Below, piece after piece: positions 1-8,713 of a stretch of DNA of 42,115 nt (its first letter is position 1; each line of letters opens with the position of its first letter). The position numbers and the translations under genes are program-made. The stretch is from Oscillospiraceae bacterium (lineage in GTDB: Bacteria; Bacillota; Clostridia; Oscillospirales; Oscillospiraceae): assembly GCA_017540565.1 (NCBI GenBank), contig JAFYAU010000029.1, positions 1-42,115 on the forward strand. Direction: 5' to 3'. The notes under the pieces were generated by a model, which searched no databases, was not told the origin of the DNA, and was given only the letters and a program-made list of their open reading frames with translations.

Positions 1-1343
1 ATGGCGTCCGTGCTCTTGAACATCATGCCGTTGTTTCCCTCGGTATACCAGCTCCGCGCGATGTCCGTGACCTCCCACGTATACCAGCCAAGGTTATATA
101 TGAGCCGGTAGTCCTCTACAATGGGATCGTACGCCGGCTTGTTGCTCCAGTTCAGCGTTGTATGGTTCCACGCGCCCAGCACCTTGTGCACGTTGATCTG
201 CGCCTGTTCCGTCGACTGCTGCAGCTTGTACAGGGACATCTCCGCTCTCGTGATCACGTCCGCCGATGTCAGTGTCGGGAGCGTTTTGTATTTTATATAG
301 CAGCGGGATACGCCGTACCCGCTGTACCGGCCACACTCGACCATTCCCCACGTATACGGCTCCGTCTTGTTCGTGAACACCGTCTGGTCCTGGGTATTGG
401 AAATGAGGATATCCGGGTGTACCACCGGGTCGAAGGTCACCGGGAAGACCCGTTCTTCAGATGAAAGCCATTCCTCCGGGAGAGAGTAAGTAACTGCATA
501 TCCTTCCTCCGTTGCCGTGACGGTAGTCTGCACGTCGAAGCACGGAAATCCCTCCGCGTCGTACAGATACGGCGCTTCCCAGATAAATGCCAGTTCCCCG
601 CCGAAGGATACGGAGAGGGTATTGTCCTCGTTCAATTCGACGCTCATGTCTTCGCCTGTCAGGGTATACGTCAGTTCCCTTGCTTCCGGCAGGGACTGGA
701 AGACGACGCTCTCCTTCAGCTGATGGGAGACCAGGTCGTACCGCAGCGTCCCCTCCGGAAGAGCCTCCGAATACTCGATGGCAGAGGCAAACCCCTTCGG
801 GATCGTCTGTGCCTGCAGGCTCCCTTCCTCCGGATCCAGGGATACGTCCAGGACTTCGCTGGAAGAGGAATGAAGGTCCGTCAGGCTGTACCGCAGTGTA
901 TGGCCGTTGTACGTTACGCTTACCGGTTCAGCGGAAGGATCCTCCGGCAGGGCCACCTCCCAGGCGCCGGCCGTATTGGCATAGCCCTCCTCCGTCTTTT
1001 GGAGGGTATTGTCTATTTCCTTCCAGACCTTCTCCTCTTCGCCGTCTCCCTCTTCATAATGCACCGCAAGAGGAAAAACGGCATAAAAATGCGCCCCGCT
1101 CCCTTTCACCAGTTCCTTGGTAAAAGCGTCGCGCGACGTCTCGATCTCTTCTTCTACGACGATTTCCTTTTCGTCTTCCTCTTCCATGACCGCTATGGGT
1201 CCGTCCAGGCCGTCCGGCAGATCTTCGCTGCCGAGCTCCTCCGCCCACACGTTCAGTGGCAGGAGGAACGCAAGCATACACACGCTCAGCAGGATACTGA
1301 CCGCGCTGCGTCCCAGCTTCTTTACTGCAGATTTGGATTTCAT
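1..1343 (-). CDS. N-terminal part of a secreted DNRLRE/YD-repeat-type giant surface protein (runs off left edge)
   Basis: An uninterrupted frame starts at ATG 1343 and runs past base 1, giving about 447 residues with no stop. A strong ribosome site (AAAGGAG) lies about 7 bases upstream and a good promoter lies further up at 1450-1478. Residues 1-34 are a signal peptide (basic start, hydrophobic core, then NVWAEE), followed by an acidic stretch. The middle resembles the N-terminal region of large Firmicutes wall-associated proteins (HFYAVFPLAVHYEEGDGEEE, then WKEIDN). From about residue 310 it reads FTNKTEPYTWG, SRCYIKY, AEMSLYKL and WNHTTLNWSNKP, then WYTWEVTDIARSWY, which is the pattern of a DNRLRE domain. 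Proteins with this start commonly continue into YD/RHS repeats and a C-terminal toxin or variable tip, but that part is outside the window. Gene limits on the left are unknown. Confidence in coding is high and in family moderate to high. Confidence 0.85.
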   Translation of the reverse strand, partial: MKSKSAVKKLGRSAVSILLSVCMLAFLLPLNVWAEELGSEDLPDGLDGPIAVMEEEDEKEIVVEEEIETSRDAFTKELVKGSGAHFYAVFPLAVHYEEGDGEEEKVWKEIDNTLQKTEEGYANTAGAWEVALPEDPSAEPVSVTYNGHTLRYSLTDLHSSSSEVLDVSLDPEEGSLQAQTIPKGFASAIEYSEALPEGTLRYDLVSHQLKESVVFQSLPEARELTYTLTGEDMSVELNEDNTLSVSFGGELAFIWEAPYLYDAEGFPCFDVQTTVTATEEGYAVTYSLPEEWLSSEERVFPVTFDPVVHPDILISNTQDQTVFTNKTEPYTWGMVECGRYSGYGVSRCYIKYKTLPTLTSADVITRAEMSLYKLQQSTEQAQINVHKVLGAWNHTTLNWSNKPAYDPIVEDYRLIYNLGWYTWEVTDIARSWYTEGNNGMMFKSTDA

Positions 1344-1449
1344 GACAAGCTCCTTTCAAACTCCGTAGGTCTTGCGGCTTGCATCGTTCGGGGAGTGCGT
1401 TTCATCGGGGTTGTCCGACCATCATGACTTCTGTGTTCCTTTCGTTTTC

Positions 1450-1478
1450 ATTATACCGGGACTGTAGCAAGATCACAA
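1450..1478 (-). promoter_or_regulatory. SigA-type promoter for the DNRLRE protein
   Basis: On the minus strand TTGTGA (1478-1473) is separated by exactly 17 bases from a perfect TATAAT (1455-1450). This would start a transcript near 1443 with a leader of about 100 bases before ATG 1343. The rest of the 1344-1852 gap shows no convincing gene and no clear T-tailed terminator. Confidence 0.75.
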
Positions 1479-1852
1479 GGCCTGTTCTTCCATTTTGGCT
1501 GCCGGCAGCGGCAGGTTATCTATTTACCCGGAAGTTTGTGCGGGGTCTCAGGGGTGTCCCCTGAAAGCTGCGGGCGGACAGACAAAACGCGACTTTGTCC
1601 ATACGCCCGCGTTGCTTGCTGCAAACTGACGACGCGAGTGAACCTCATTATTCACGTTTACGCATCTTTCTTCCTTCCTGCCGTGAAGTTGGTTATTATT
1701 CATTCTTCTGAGCCTCCACCTTCCATACAGATGGTGCCCCACGGTCCTAACTCTATCCTTTTACTCGTGCCCGTGGCGTCTCCGGCCGCAGGCGGGAAAG
1801 CGAAGGCGCGTCCATCCCGGGCCGCGTCTTCGTCTTCCGTATCGTATGGCTG

Positions 1853-3235
1853 TCAGCCGGCCCGGTAGGCGATCACGGCCGCATAGTACCGGTACAGCGC
1901 GGCCATGCAGTCCCTGGCGGCGTTGTCGCTGCTGTTCTTCAGTACAGACCGGACGTAGGCCAGCGCCGAGACCTTTACCGTGAACGCGCCTCCCGCGTTT
2001 CCAGTGACGGTGATCGTATTCCCAAGCTGGTGGGCGGAGATCCCCGTGATGCGGACGCGGTATCTTCCGTCGGCCTGCTTCTCCGCACGGAAGACGTTCC
2101 CGTTGAACTTCGCTGTTGCGGTCAGCTCCGTGCCCGCGGGAACAGTCAGGTACACGTCGATCCCCGTGGTGGAATCCAGCACCAGTTTGTAAGTGGCCTT
2201 CGTGACCTTCGAACCATCCAGTTCCTTCACGAACGAGCAGGCGGAGACCTTGTCCAGGATTGAGTCGTAATCGAATCCGTTCGTAAAATGCATCGGCATA
2301 TCCGCGTAATCCGTTCCGATGCCGAATCCGTGCACCTGGGACATATAGATCTGAGAATAGTATCCGTAGTCCGCGATCGCTCGGATCAGCGCCACGGACT
2401 TCGCCGGGAACCTGTCGCTGTTCTCCTCGAAGACCCGGATATACCTGGCCACGGAATAGTCCTTGGATACCGTCTTTCCTTCGCCGTAGTGGAAGGTCGC
2501 CCTGATGGCGTCCGCCATCTGGATGGAATTGACGTAGCACGTGAAGCCGTAATACGTTCCGGAACTGTTTTTGCATTCGGGATCGAAGCCGTCCCTCGTC
2601 GTGGTACCTCCCTTGCCGCTGACCGTGAATTCCATATAGCTCTCCGTGTAATCCACGCCCTCGATCTCCGGCAGTTCAAGGTAGAAATTCACCCCGATCT
2701 GCCCGCTCAGCGTCAGCGACTGCGAGCGGAACTTCGGCGCAGGCTCCTCCACGGAGATCACCGCCGTATCCTCCGTCACTTCGATCTCCGGCGTGTCGGA
2801 ATCCACCGCATGCCTCGAAACGTCCGCCCGAGCCGAGGTCAGCCTGACCTCCGCGCGTCCCGCACCGAGGCAGCGGAACTCAAGGTCGAATCCCGTCCCG
2901 ACAGGCCGGTCCGCCCCGTAGCCGACCACCCGCACGGAGCCGTCCCCGGCTCTGACGGAAAACCCGTCCAGATCCGTGGTGGCGAGTTCCAGCACGGAAG
3001 CGTCGTACGTCACCGTAACGTCCAGCGTGTTGAACGCCGTCTCCGTTTCGCTGTCCACCGTTACGCTCACCGCGGCGGTGTCTCCCACGGTCCTGGTCTG
3101 ATCCTCCCCGATGGCTGCGGTATAGGCGGTTTCCCCGCTTCCCGCGGCAGAAGCCGGCAATGCCGGCAGGATGGCCAGCAGCAGGCACAGGGCCAGCGCG
3201 GCGGCCAGCGCTTTTCCGATCGTTCCCGTTTTCAT
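1853..3235 (-). CDS. Secreted cohesin-like protein with shared C-terminal domain
   Basis: 460 residues. The start at ATG 3235 was chosen because it opens a classical signal peptide (MKTGTIGKAL, then a Leu/Ala core ending PASAAG). The open frame extends 40 codons further up but that part has no secretion signal. Residues about 33-162 look like a cohesin-type beta-sandwich: VTVDSE, FNTLDVTVTYDASVLEL, then FDLEFRCLGAG and a final VISV strand. Residues 168-460 are a domain also found at the end of the neighbour at 3352-8682 (FRSQSL, LSGQIGVNF, LELPEIEG, SYMEFTV, CYVNSIQMAD, ending ALYRYYAAV). I know related C-terminal domains from gut Firmicutes surface proteins but no function for them. The gene is last in the run, 116 bases behind the propeller gene. 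A role as docking partner for dockerin proteins made nearby is inference. Confidence 0.8.
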   Translation of the reverse strand: MKTGTIGKALAAALALCLLLAILPALPASAAGSGETAYTAAIGEDQTRTVGDTAAVSVTVDSETETAFNTLDVTVTYDASVLELATTDLDGFSVRAGDGSVRVVGYGADRPVGTGFDLEFRCLGAGRAEVRLTSARADVSRHAVDSDTPEIEVTEDTAVISVEEPAPKFRSQSLTLSGQIGVNFYLELPEIEGVDYTESYMEFTVSGKGGTTTRDGFDPECKNSSGTYYGFTCYVNSIQMADAIRATFHYGEGKTVSKDYSVARYIRVFEENSDRFPAKSVALIRAIADYGYYSQIYMSQVHGFGIGTDYADMPMHFTNGFDYDSILDKVSACSFVKELDGSKVTKATYKLVLDSTTGIDVYLTVPAGTELTATAKFNGNVFRAEKQADGRYRVRITGISAHQLGNTITVTGNAGGAFTVKVSALAYVRSVLKNSSDNAARDCMAALYRYYAAVIAYRAG

Positions 3236-4230
3236 CACGATACCAGCTCTCCTCCGTTGCATTCCGCCGCCGGAAGGCCCTTTCGGGCCGATCCGGCCGT
3301 CTTTGTTAATTATATTCCATGGAGCGTAACCGCACCGTAACCCGTTTCCCGTCACGTCCGGTACGCCAGCACCGCGGCGTAATACCTGTACAGTGCGGAC
3401 ATTCCGTCCTTCGCTGCTTTGTTCGAACCGGCGCTGTTCAGCACCGAACGCGCGTATGACAGTGCGGAGACGATCACTTTGAACGCGCCTCCCGCGCTTC
3501 CCTCGACGGTGATCATGTCCCCCAGCTGATGCGCTGAGATGCCCGGGATCCGCACCAGGTAGCGGCCGTCGCCCTGCTTCACCGCGGCATAGGTCTTCCC
3601 GTTGTATTTCGCCGACGCCGTCAGCGCCGTCCCTTCCTTCGGCGTCAGATACACGTCCACCGTCGTCTCGGAATCCAGATGGAGCTTGTATGTCGCCTTC
3701 TCCACCTTCGCGCTTCCGAGCGCCTTCACGAACGCCTTTCCGCTCACCTCGGAGAGGATCCCCGCATAGTCGAAATCCTCCTCATAGTGGACGGACATCT
3801 CCGCGTACTTCTCCCCGACGGTCCAGCCGTTCACGTCCGCCAGATAGATCTGGCTGTAGTGGCCGTAGTCGGCGATCGCGCGGATCAGGGCGACCGATTT
3901 CGCGCTGAAGGAACCGAGGTTCTGCTCGAAGAAATCGATATACCTCGCCACGGAATACTCCTTCGATACGGACTTTCCGCGGCCGTAATGGAACACCGCC
4001 GTGATGGTGTCCGCCATCTGGATGGAATTGACGTAGCACGTGAAGCCGTATCTGGTGCGGGAGGCGTTCATATGATCCGGGTCGAAGCCGTCGCGCATGA
4101 CCGTCTGGTCCCTGCCCACGGTGAATTCCATGTAGCTCTCCGAGTAATCGATCCCTTCGATCTCCGGCAGTTCCAGGAAGAAATTCACGCCTATCTGACC
4201 GGACAGGACCAGGGACTGGCTCCTGAACGC
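1858..4230 (-). repeat. Duplicated C-terminal domain shared by two adjacent genes
   Basis: The 3' ends of the two neighbouring genes (about 1858-2730 and 3360-4230) encode the same domain of about 290 residues, with nearly identical blocks such as LSGQIGVNF, YSVARYI and SVALIRAIADYG. The DNA is also clearly similar. This is a direct duplication of a module rather than of whole genes, because the parts in front of it differ completely. Confidence 0.8.
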
Positions 4231-7200
4231 CGGCCGGCGGACGACCGTCAGGCGGGCGCCCTCCGTGACCGTGACGGTCCCGGAGGAGTCCGTCACTATG
4301 CATCGGTACAGCCACCCGTCCATCTCCGCCTTCGCCGTCACCCGCAGGGACGCGGCCGCGCTCCCCTCGTCCGTGCAGTCGGACCAGTTCGCCCCGCCGT
4401 CCGTACTCACCTGCCACAGGAAAGTGCAGGCCGGATCGGACGTCCGCACGGTGAACACCGCCTGCTCTCCCTCCTCCGCGGTCACGCCACGGGGCAGGAA
4501 CACGCCCTCGCCCACCGCCAGTTCCAGCACGGCGAAGGGCTCTTCGACTCGCGTGCCGGCCTCGCCGCCGGCGTCGCTGTACATGACGTACGGGAACCAG
4601 ATCTGGAACTCGGTGTCCAGTTCCGTCAGCGGCTGTTCCGACCACTCCACGTAGTCCGTGACGTCCCTGACCGCGCCGTTGGCGTACACGGCGGACACTT
4701 TCATCCCCGCCGGATCGAAGGTCTCTCCCGGGGCGTACATCGTCCGGTCGGGTTCCCGCGCGATCTCCAGCGACACGATCCTGCTGCCCACCGCCATCAT
4801 GCACGCGGAGTCGTTCTTGAAGTACAGGGTGCCGTACTCGTCCGCGATCGGGCTGCAGATACAGTACTGCGCCTGTTCGCCGCTGGGCGTGAACAGCACG
4901 TAGGCGGTGTCGTATTCCGTCGTGACGCCTGCGGCCGTCCAGCTCTCCACGGTCGTCAGGGACGGCGCTGTCTGCCCCGGCCTGTCCGTCAGCATGCGCA
5001 GCTTGCCGGGGGTATAGTTGTCGAAGAAGTATACGTTCACGCTGCCGGTCTCCGCCTCGTAGGCCGTGGTCAGCAGGCCGCTGGTCTGCGGATATCCCTG
5101 CGTGGGCACGGTGTAGGCAACGTTCCAGGCGTTCAGGTCCACAACGGCGATGCCGTGCCCGGAGTACGGCGTAAACTGGCTCTGGCCGGAAAAGCCGACG
5201 TACGCCCTGCCGTTGTATACCGTGGGCGTGCTCGTGCTCATCCCTGTGCCGGCGGGCAGGTCGCTCAGCTTCAGCGTCTTCAGGCTCCCGGCCGCGAAAG
5301 TCCCGTCGGAGTTCACGTCCACCCGGCAGAAGTAGCCTCCCTTGCAGGTGAAGTAACCGCGTCCGCCTCCGGAACCGCCGGGCACGAAGGTCACGCCGCT
5401 GCGCACGTCTCCGGCCACGGGCATGACGTAGCGGTCGATGGTCTCCCCGGTGCGCGGATCCAGCGACAGCACCCGGGCCTTTCCGGTGGTATACCCTATG
5501 CTGCCGTCGTCAGTGCACAGGAGCAGATATCCATCTGACGCGTAGGCGCCGGCCCAGTAGAAGCCGCCTTTGGACGCGTAGGTCCACGACGCCAGCTTCT
5601 CCTCGTCCGGTCTCAACGGATCCTCGTCCGTGACTGTCAGGCACACATAGTCCGCCAGGGCCGTCTCCCCGTTCCAGAATCCGGTGTATATGCGCCCGTC
5701 GTGATACACGATCGGGCAGTCCGGCTGTCCCAGCAGCGGATCGTGATAGATCCACAGAGGCTCCAGCGTGGCCGCGTTGAACGCCTGCAGCGTACCATCG
5801 GCCAGCCCGACGAAGATCATGCCTTCGGCGTAGGTGGGCGCGTTGATGGCAAAGCTGGAGGCATGGTCCATGGCGCCCGTCGCCAGGATATCCCCGGAGA
5901 CCGTGTCGATCCTGTACAGGGTGGTCCCGGCGTAGGTATAGAGATCCCCGTTGACGATGATCGGACACCCGCACGCGTCCGAGGAGTACCCTTCTCCGAC
6001 CCGGGACGCCCAGTAGAGGGCGGCGTCGTCCGCCGTCACCGGCGTCTTCACGTCCACGGCGCCGTTGTTGTATCGGTCCACTCTCGGCGAGCCCCACCAG
6101 GCTTCGTAATCCGGCAGGGACGGGTTCTCCGGTGCCGCCTGCAGCGTTACGCTCACCTCCGCCGCGGCGTTCGGGGCGACGTATCCCGTTACGCGGCTGC
6201 CTTCGTAACCGACAGCCGTCACGGTATAGGTATAGCGCTGTCCGGGCGCCAGGCGGAAGAAACCGTCAACGGGCGTCACCCGCTGCCCGGTCACCTCGCT
6301 CACCATGAATACGGAGGCATCGGAAGGCTGCGTGACGAAGCGGACCTCCACGGGATCCGTCTTGCGTACATTGATGGTATACTCCGCGCTCTCCGCGTCG
6401 GGATCCGCGTGGCAGATCCGCAGGGTCACCGTCTCGGCGTCCAGCTGCTGGTCCAGCGGGACGGTCACGCCGTTCAGGCTGTCGTACTGCTGCCCGCCGA
6501 GCAGCGCGTAATATCCGCCGCAGGCGGGAGTGGCGTCGCTCTCGCTGATGAAGGAGCCGTTCAGCGTCATCTCCGTCAGACTGCGGTCCACGGTCACGGC
6601 GTACTCAGTCACGTCCCGGTCGAAGGTCACGGACGTCCCCCCGGGATCCGTCAGGGGGATCTCCGTCTCGCCGGAAGCCAGGGCCAGGCTGCGCAGATGC
6701 AGCGCCCTTCTGAGTTTCAGCTCATAGTCCTGATACAGCGTCACGTCCCCGTCCGCGCGGGACAGGCGCACCGTGACCGTCTGCCCGAAGCCGCCGGCCG
6801 TCACGCAGGAGGACAGCGCCGCGGCGCCGGAAGGACCCACCTCGCGCTGGATGGAGACCGCGTACGGCGTCCCGTGGGTCTGCGCGTTGTTGGTCTGGCG
6901 GTCGTACAGCGCCTGCACCGTGTATCCGGCCGCGGGCGTCGCCTGGGCGTAGATCAGGCTGACAGCGTCGGGGACCGCGGCGGACATGCCGTGCCGCTCC
7001 GTGGAGAACGGCCGGTCCGGCTCGTACGCCTTCCGCGTGGAGGCGCTGCTCCCGTTGTACAGGGCGAAATCCGCGAGGGCGTCCGCCGTATCCGGCTCCG
7101 CCGCGGTCACCGTCAGCCCCTCGGCCGCGGTGAAACTCCGGCTGGCGTGGAACCAGGTATCCTTCGTCGACACGCACGTATACGTCTCGTCCGGTATCAG

Positions 7201-8682
7201 ATGATAGACCCCGTCCGCCGGCAGGATCTCCGATCCGGCGGCGTTGAACACATCCGCCGAGGTCCCGGCCGGCGCCGCTACCGTCACGTCCGCGGCCTGC
7301 CGCCGCTCCACGGTCAGCGTGTAGCTGGTGGATCTGCCCTCCGCGCTCACCGTAACGGTCCGGACCTCCTCCGCGGAAGCCCCTGTGCCAGTGACGGCAT
7401 ACGAGGGGCGGAAGGGCTCGGCCATGACGCTGATCTCTTCGGCCGTGGCCGTCACGTGATACTCGTACGTCAGCGGGTCGAAAGCCAGCGGCAGCGTGGT
7501 GTTCTCCTCCACCGCCGTCAGCGAGGCCAGCGTGGGAAAGCGATGCACCGACGCGGTCCAGGACTGGATCATCGTACTGCCGTCCGATTCGTACCGGGCC
7601 TCCAGCGTGAAGGTCCGTCCGTCCATGCCCTGCACGAACAGGGCCGGCAGGGAGGCCGCGTTGCTGCCCCAGGATTTCACGCTGTCCCCGTAATACTTTC
7701 CGTCCGTCCCGGTATACACCGCGTACAGCTTCACCCCGTCCGCGTCCGGCAGATCGGTGCCCTGGGCGGCGTTGAGGATCGGACTGACCTGCCCCGCCGT
7801 GTCCGGCACGTCGAAGGCCAGGGCGTGGGCGGCGTCGTCACGGCTGCAGGCGTAGGGCTGCCGGGTCTGCTGGTCCAGCAGACGGATCTTCCCGAACCAT
7901 TCGCCATACGGCAGTTCGACCGAGACCTCCGTGCTCCCGGTGACCGCGACTGTCCGTTCCGTCCGGTTCCATCCGCCGTCGGACACGGAAACCGTATACG
8001 TCCCGGCGATCACCTCCGCGGAAATCCCCGTGACCGTTGTCACGTTGCCGTAGACGTCCGTCAGCGTCACGCAGGGCGCCTCCAGGACGGCCCCGTTCTG
8101 ACGGGCGGAAACGGTGACGGTGCACGTATCTCCGTGCATCAGTGCCTCATATTCCTCCACGGCAGCCGCCAGCGCTCTCCGGTATTCCGCAGCATCGGCG
8201 GCGTTCCCGCCGCGCAGCGCCGCGATCCCGCCGGACACCGCCGTCTGCACCGCCCCGTAGCGGGCCGCGTTGTCCGTCCGGTCCTGCACGTCCGCGATTT
8301 CTTTCAGGAGGGCAAGATGCTCCTCCCCCATCGACTGGTTCTCGGTGATCATCACCGCCGTCACGCCGGAAGCCGGCACGGTCAGGTCGTACCCGCCGCC
8401 GTCGTAACAGATCAGGAAACTTCCCTCCGTGCCCTCGATCACATCCAGGAAGGTCACGTGGCGCTCAAAGCGGTAGCCGGAGTCATCCAGCGCCTCCTGC
8501 ACCGTCTGCCCCTCCGTGTAACCGATGCGGACGGGCCCAATCAGCGTCTTTCCAGCGGTCGCGGCAAACAGGCAGAAGGAATCTTCCCCCTCAGCCAGGG
8601 CCGCGGGAGTGAGGGCAAGCAGCAGCGCCAGAGCCAGGATCAGTGCGGTCAGGCGCGCCGGTGACTGTTTTGCTTTTTTCAT
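3352..8682 (-). CDS. Giant secreted protein with PQQ-like beta-propeller, Ig-like domains and shared C-terminal domain
   Basis: 1776 residues, starting at ATG 8682, which has AGAGGAGG 8 bases upstream and opens a signal peptide. An in-frame ATG at 8712 has no ribosome site. Approximate order: residues 40-180, a small DUF4430-like segment and a helical stretch; 185-460, beta modules including a cadherin-like sandwich (LTYEYHV, SYTLTVERR); 470-850, further beta modules; 858-1300, a propeller of the PQQ/quinoprotein-like type with repeats such as PIIVNGDLYTYAG, YRIDTVSG and GLADGTLQAFNA; 1303-1385, a bacterial Ig-like module; 1395-1480, an Ig-like module (FLWQVSTDGGANW, WLYRCIV); 1486-1776, the same C-terminal domain as the protein at 1853-3235. 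No membrane anchor is visible, so attachment may be through partners. Given its neighbours, a ligand-binding propeller in a corrinoid-capture complex is possible, but binding is not shown by the sequence. Confidence 0.85.
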   Translation of the reverse strand: MKKAKQSPARLTALILALALLLALTPAALAEGEDSFCLFAATAGKTLIGPVRIGYTEGQTVQEALDDSGYRFERHVTFLDVIEGTEGSFLICYDGGGYDLTVPASGVTAVMITENQSMGEEHLALLKEIADVQDRTDNAARYGAVQTAVSGGIAALRGGNAADAAEYRRALAAAVEEYEALMHGDTCTVTVSARQNGAVLEAPCVTLTDVYGNVTTVTGISAEVIAGTYTVSVSDGGWNRTERTVAVTGSTEVSVELPYGEWFGKIRLLDQQTRQPYACSRDDAAHALAFDVPDTAGQVSPILNAAQGTDLPDADGVKLYAVYTGTDGKYYGDSVKSWGSNAASLPALFVQGMDGRTFTLEARYESDGSTMIQSWTASVHRFPTLASLTAVEENTTLPLAFDPLTYEYHVTATAEEISVMAEPFRPSYAVTGTGASAEEVRTVTVSAEGRSTSYTLTVERRQAADVTVAAPAGTSADVFNAAGSEILPADGVYHLIPDETYTCVSTKDTWFHASRSFTAAEGLTVTAAEPDTADALADFALYNGSSASTRKAYEPDRPFSTERHGMSAAVPDAVSLIYAQATPAAGYTVQALYDRQTNNAQTHGTPYAVSIQREVGPSGAAALSSCVTAGGFGQTVTVRLSRADGDVTLYQDYELKLRRALHLRSLALASGETEIPLTDPGGTSVTFDRDVTEYAVTVDRSLTEMTLNGSFISESDATPACGGYYALLGGQQYDSLNGVTVPLDQQLDAETVTLRICHADPDAESAEYTINVRKTDPVEVRFVTQPSDASVFMVSEVTGQRVTPVDGFFRLAPGQRYTYTVTAVGYEGSRVTGYVAPNAAAEVSVTLQAAPENPSLPDYEAWWGSPRVDRYNNGAVDVKTPVTADDAALYWASRVGEGYSSDACGCPIIVNGDLYTYAGTTLYRIDTVSGDILATGAMDHASSFAINAPTYAEGMIFVGLADGTLQAFNAATLEPLWIYHDPLLGQPDCPIVYHDGRIYTGFWNGETALADYVCLTVTDEDPLRPDEEKLASWTYASKGGFYWAGAYASDGYLLLCTDDGSIGYTTGKARVLSLDPRTGETIDRYVMPVAGDVRSGVTFVPGGSGGGRGYFTCKGGYFCRVDVNSDGTFAAGSLKTLKLSDLPAGTGMSTSTPTVYNGRAYVGFSGQSQFTPYSGHGIAVVDLNAWNVAYTVPTQGYPQTSGLLTTAYEAETGSVNVYFFDNYTPGKLRMLTDRPGQTAPSLTTVESWTAAGVTTEYDTAYVLFTPSGEQAQYCICSPIADEYGTLYFKNDSACMMAVGSRIVSLEIAREPDRTMYAPGETFDPAGMKVSAVYANGAVRDVTDYVEWSEQPLTELDTEFQIWFPYVMYSDAGGEAGTRVEEPFAVLELAVGEGVFLPRGVTAEEGEQAVFTVRTSDPACTFLWQVSTDGGANWSDCTDEGSAAASLRVTAKAEMDGWLYRCIVTDSSGTVTVTEGARLTVVRRPAFRSQSLVLSGQIGVNFFLELPEIEGIDYSESYMEFTVGRDQTVMRDGFDPDHMNASRTRYGFTCYVNSIQMADTITAVFHYGRGKSVSKEYSVARYIDFFEQNLGSFSAKSVALIRAIADYGHYSQIYLADVNGWTVGEKYAEMSVHYEEDFDYAGILSEVSGKAFVKALGSAKVEKATYKLHLDSETTVDVYLTPKEGTALTASAKYNGKTYAAVKQGDGRYLVRIPGISAHQLGDMITVEGSAGGAFKVIVSALSYARSVLNSAGSNKAAKDGMSALYRYYAAVLAYRT

Positions 8683-8713
8683 GGAAGGTTCCTCCTCTTT
8701 CCTGTACGCCATC

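Noticed and set aside
1536..1868. Small open frames in the 1344-1852 gap
   Set aside because: No domain, ribosome site or start supported; composition looks non-coding.
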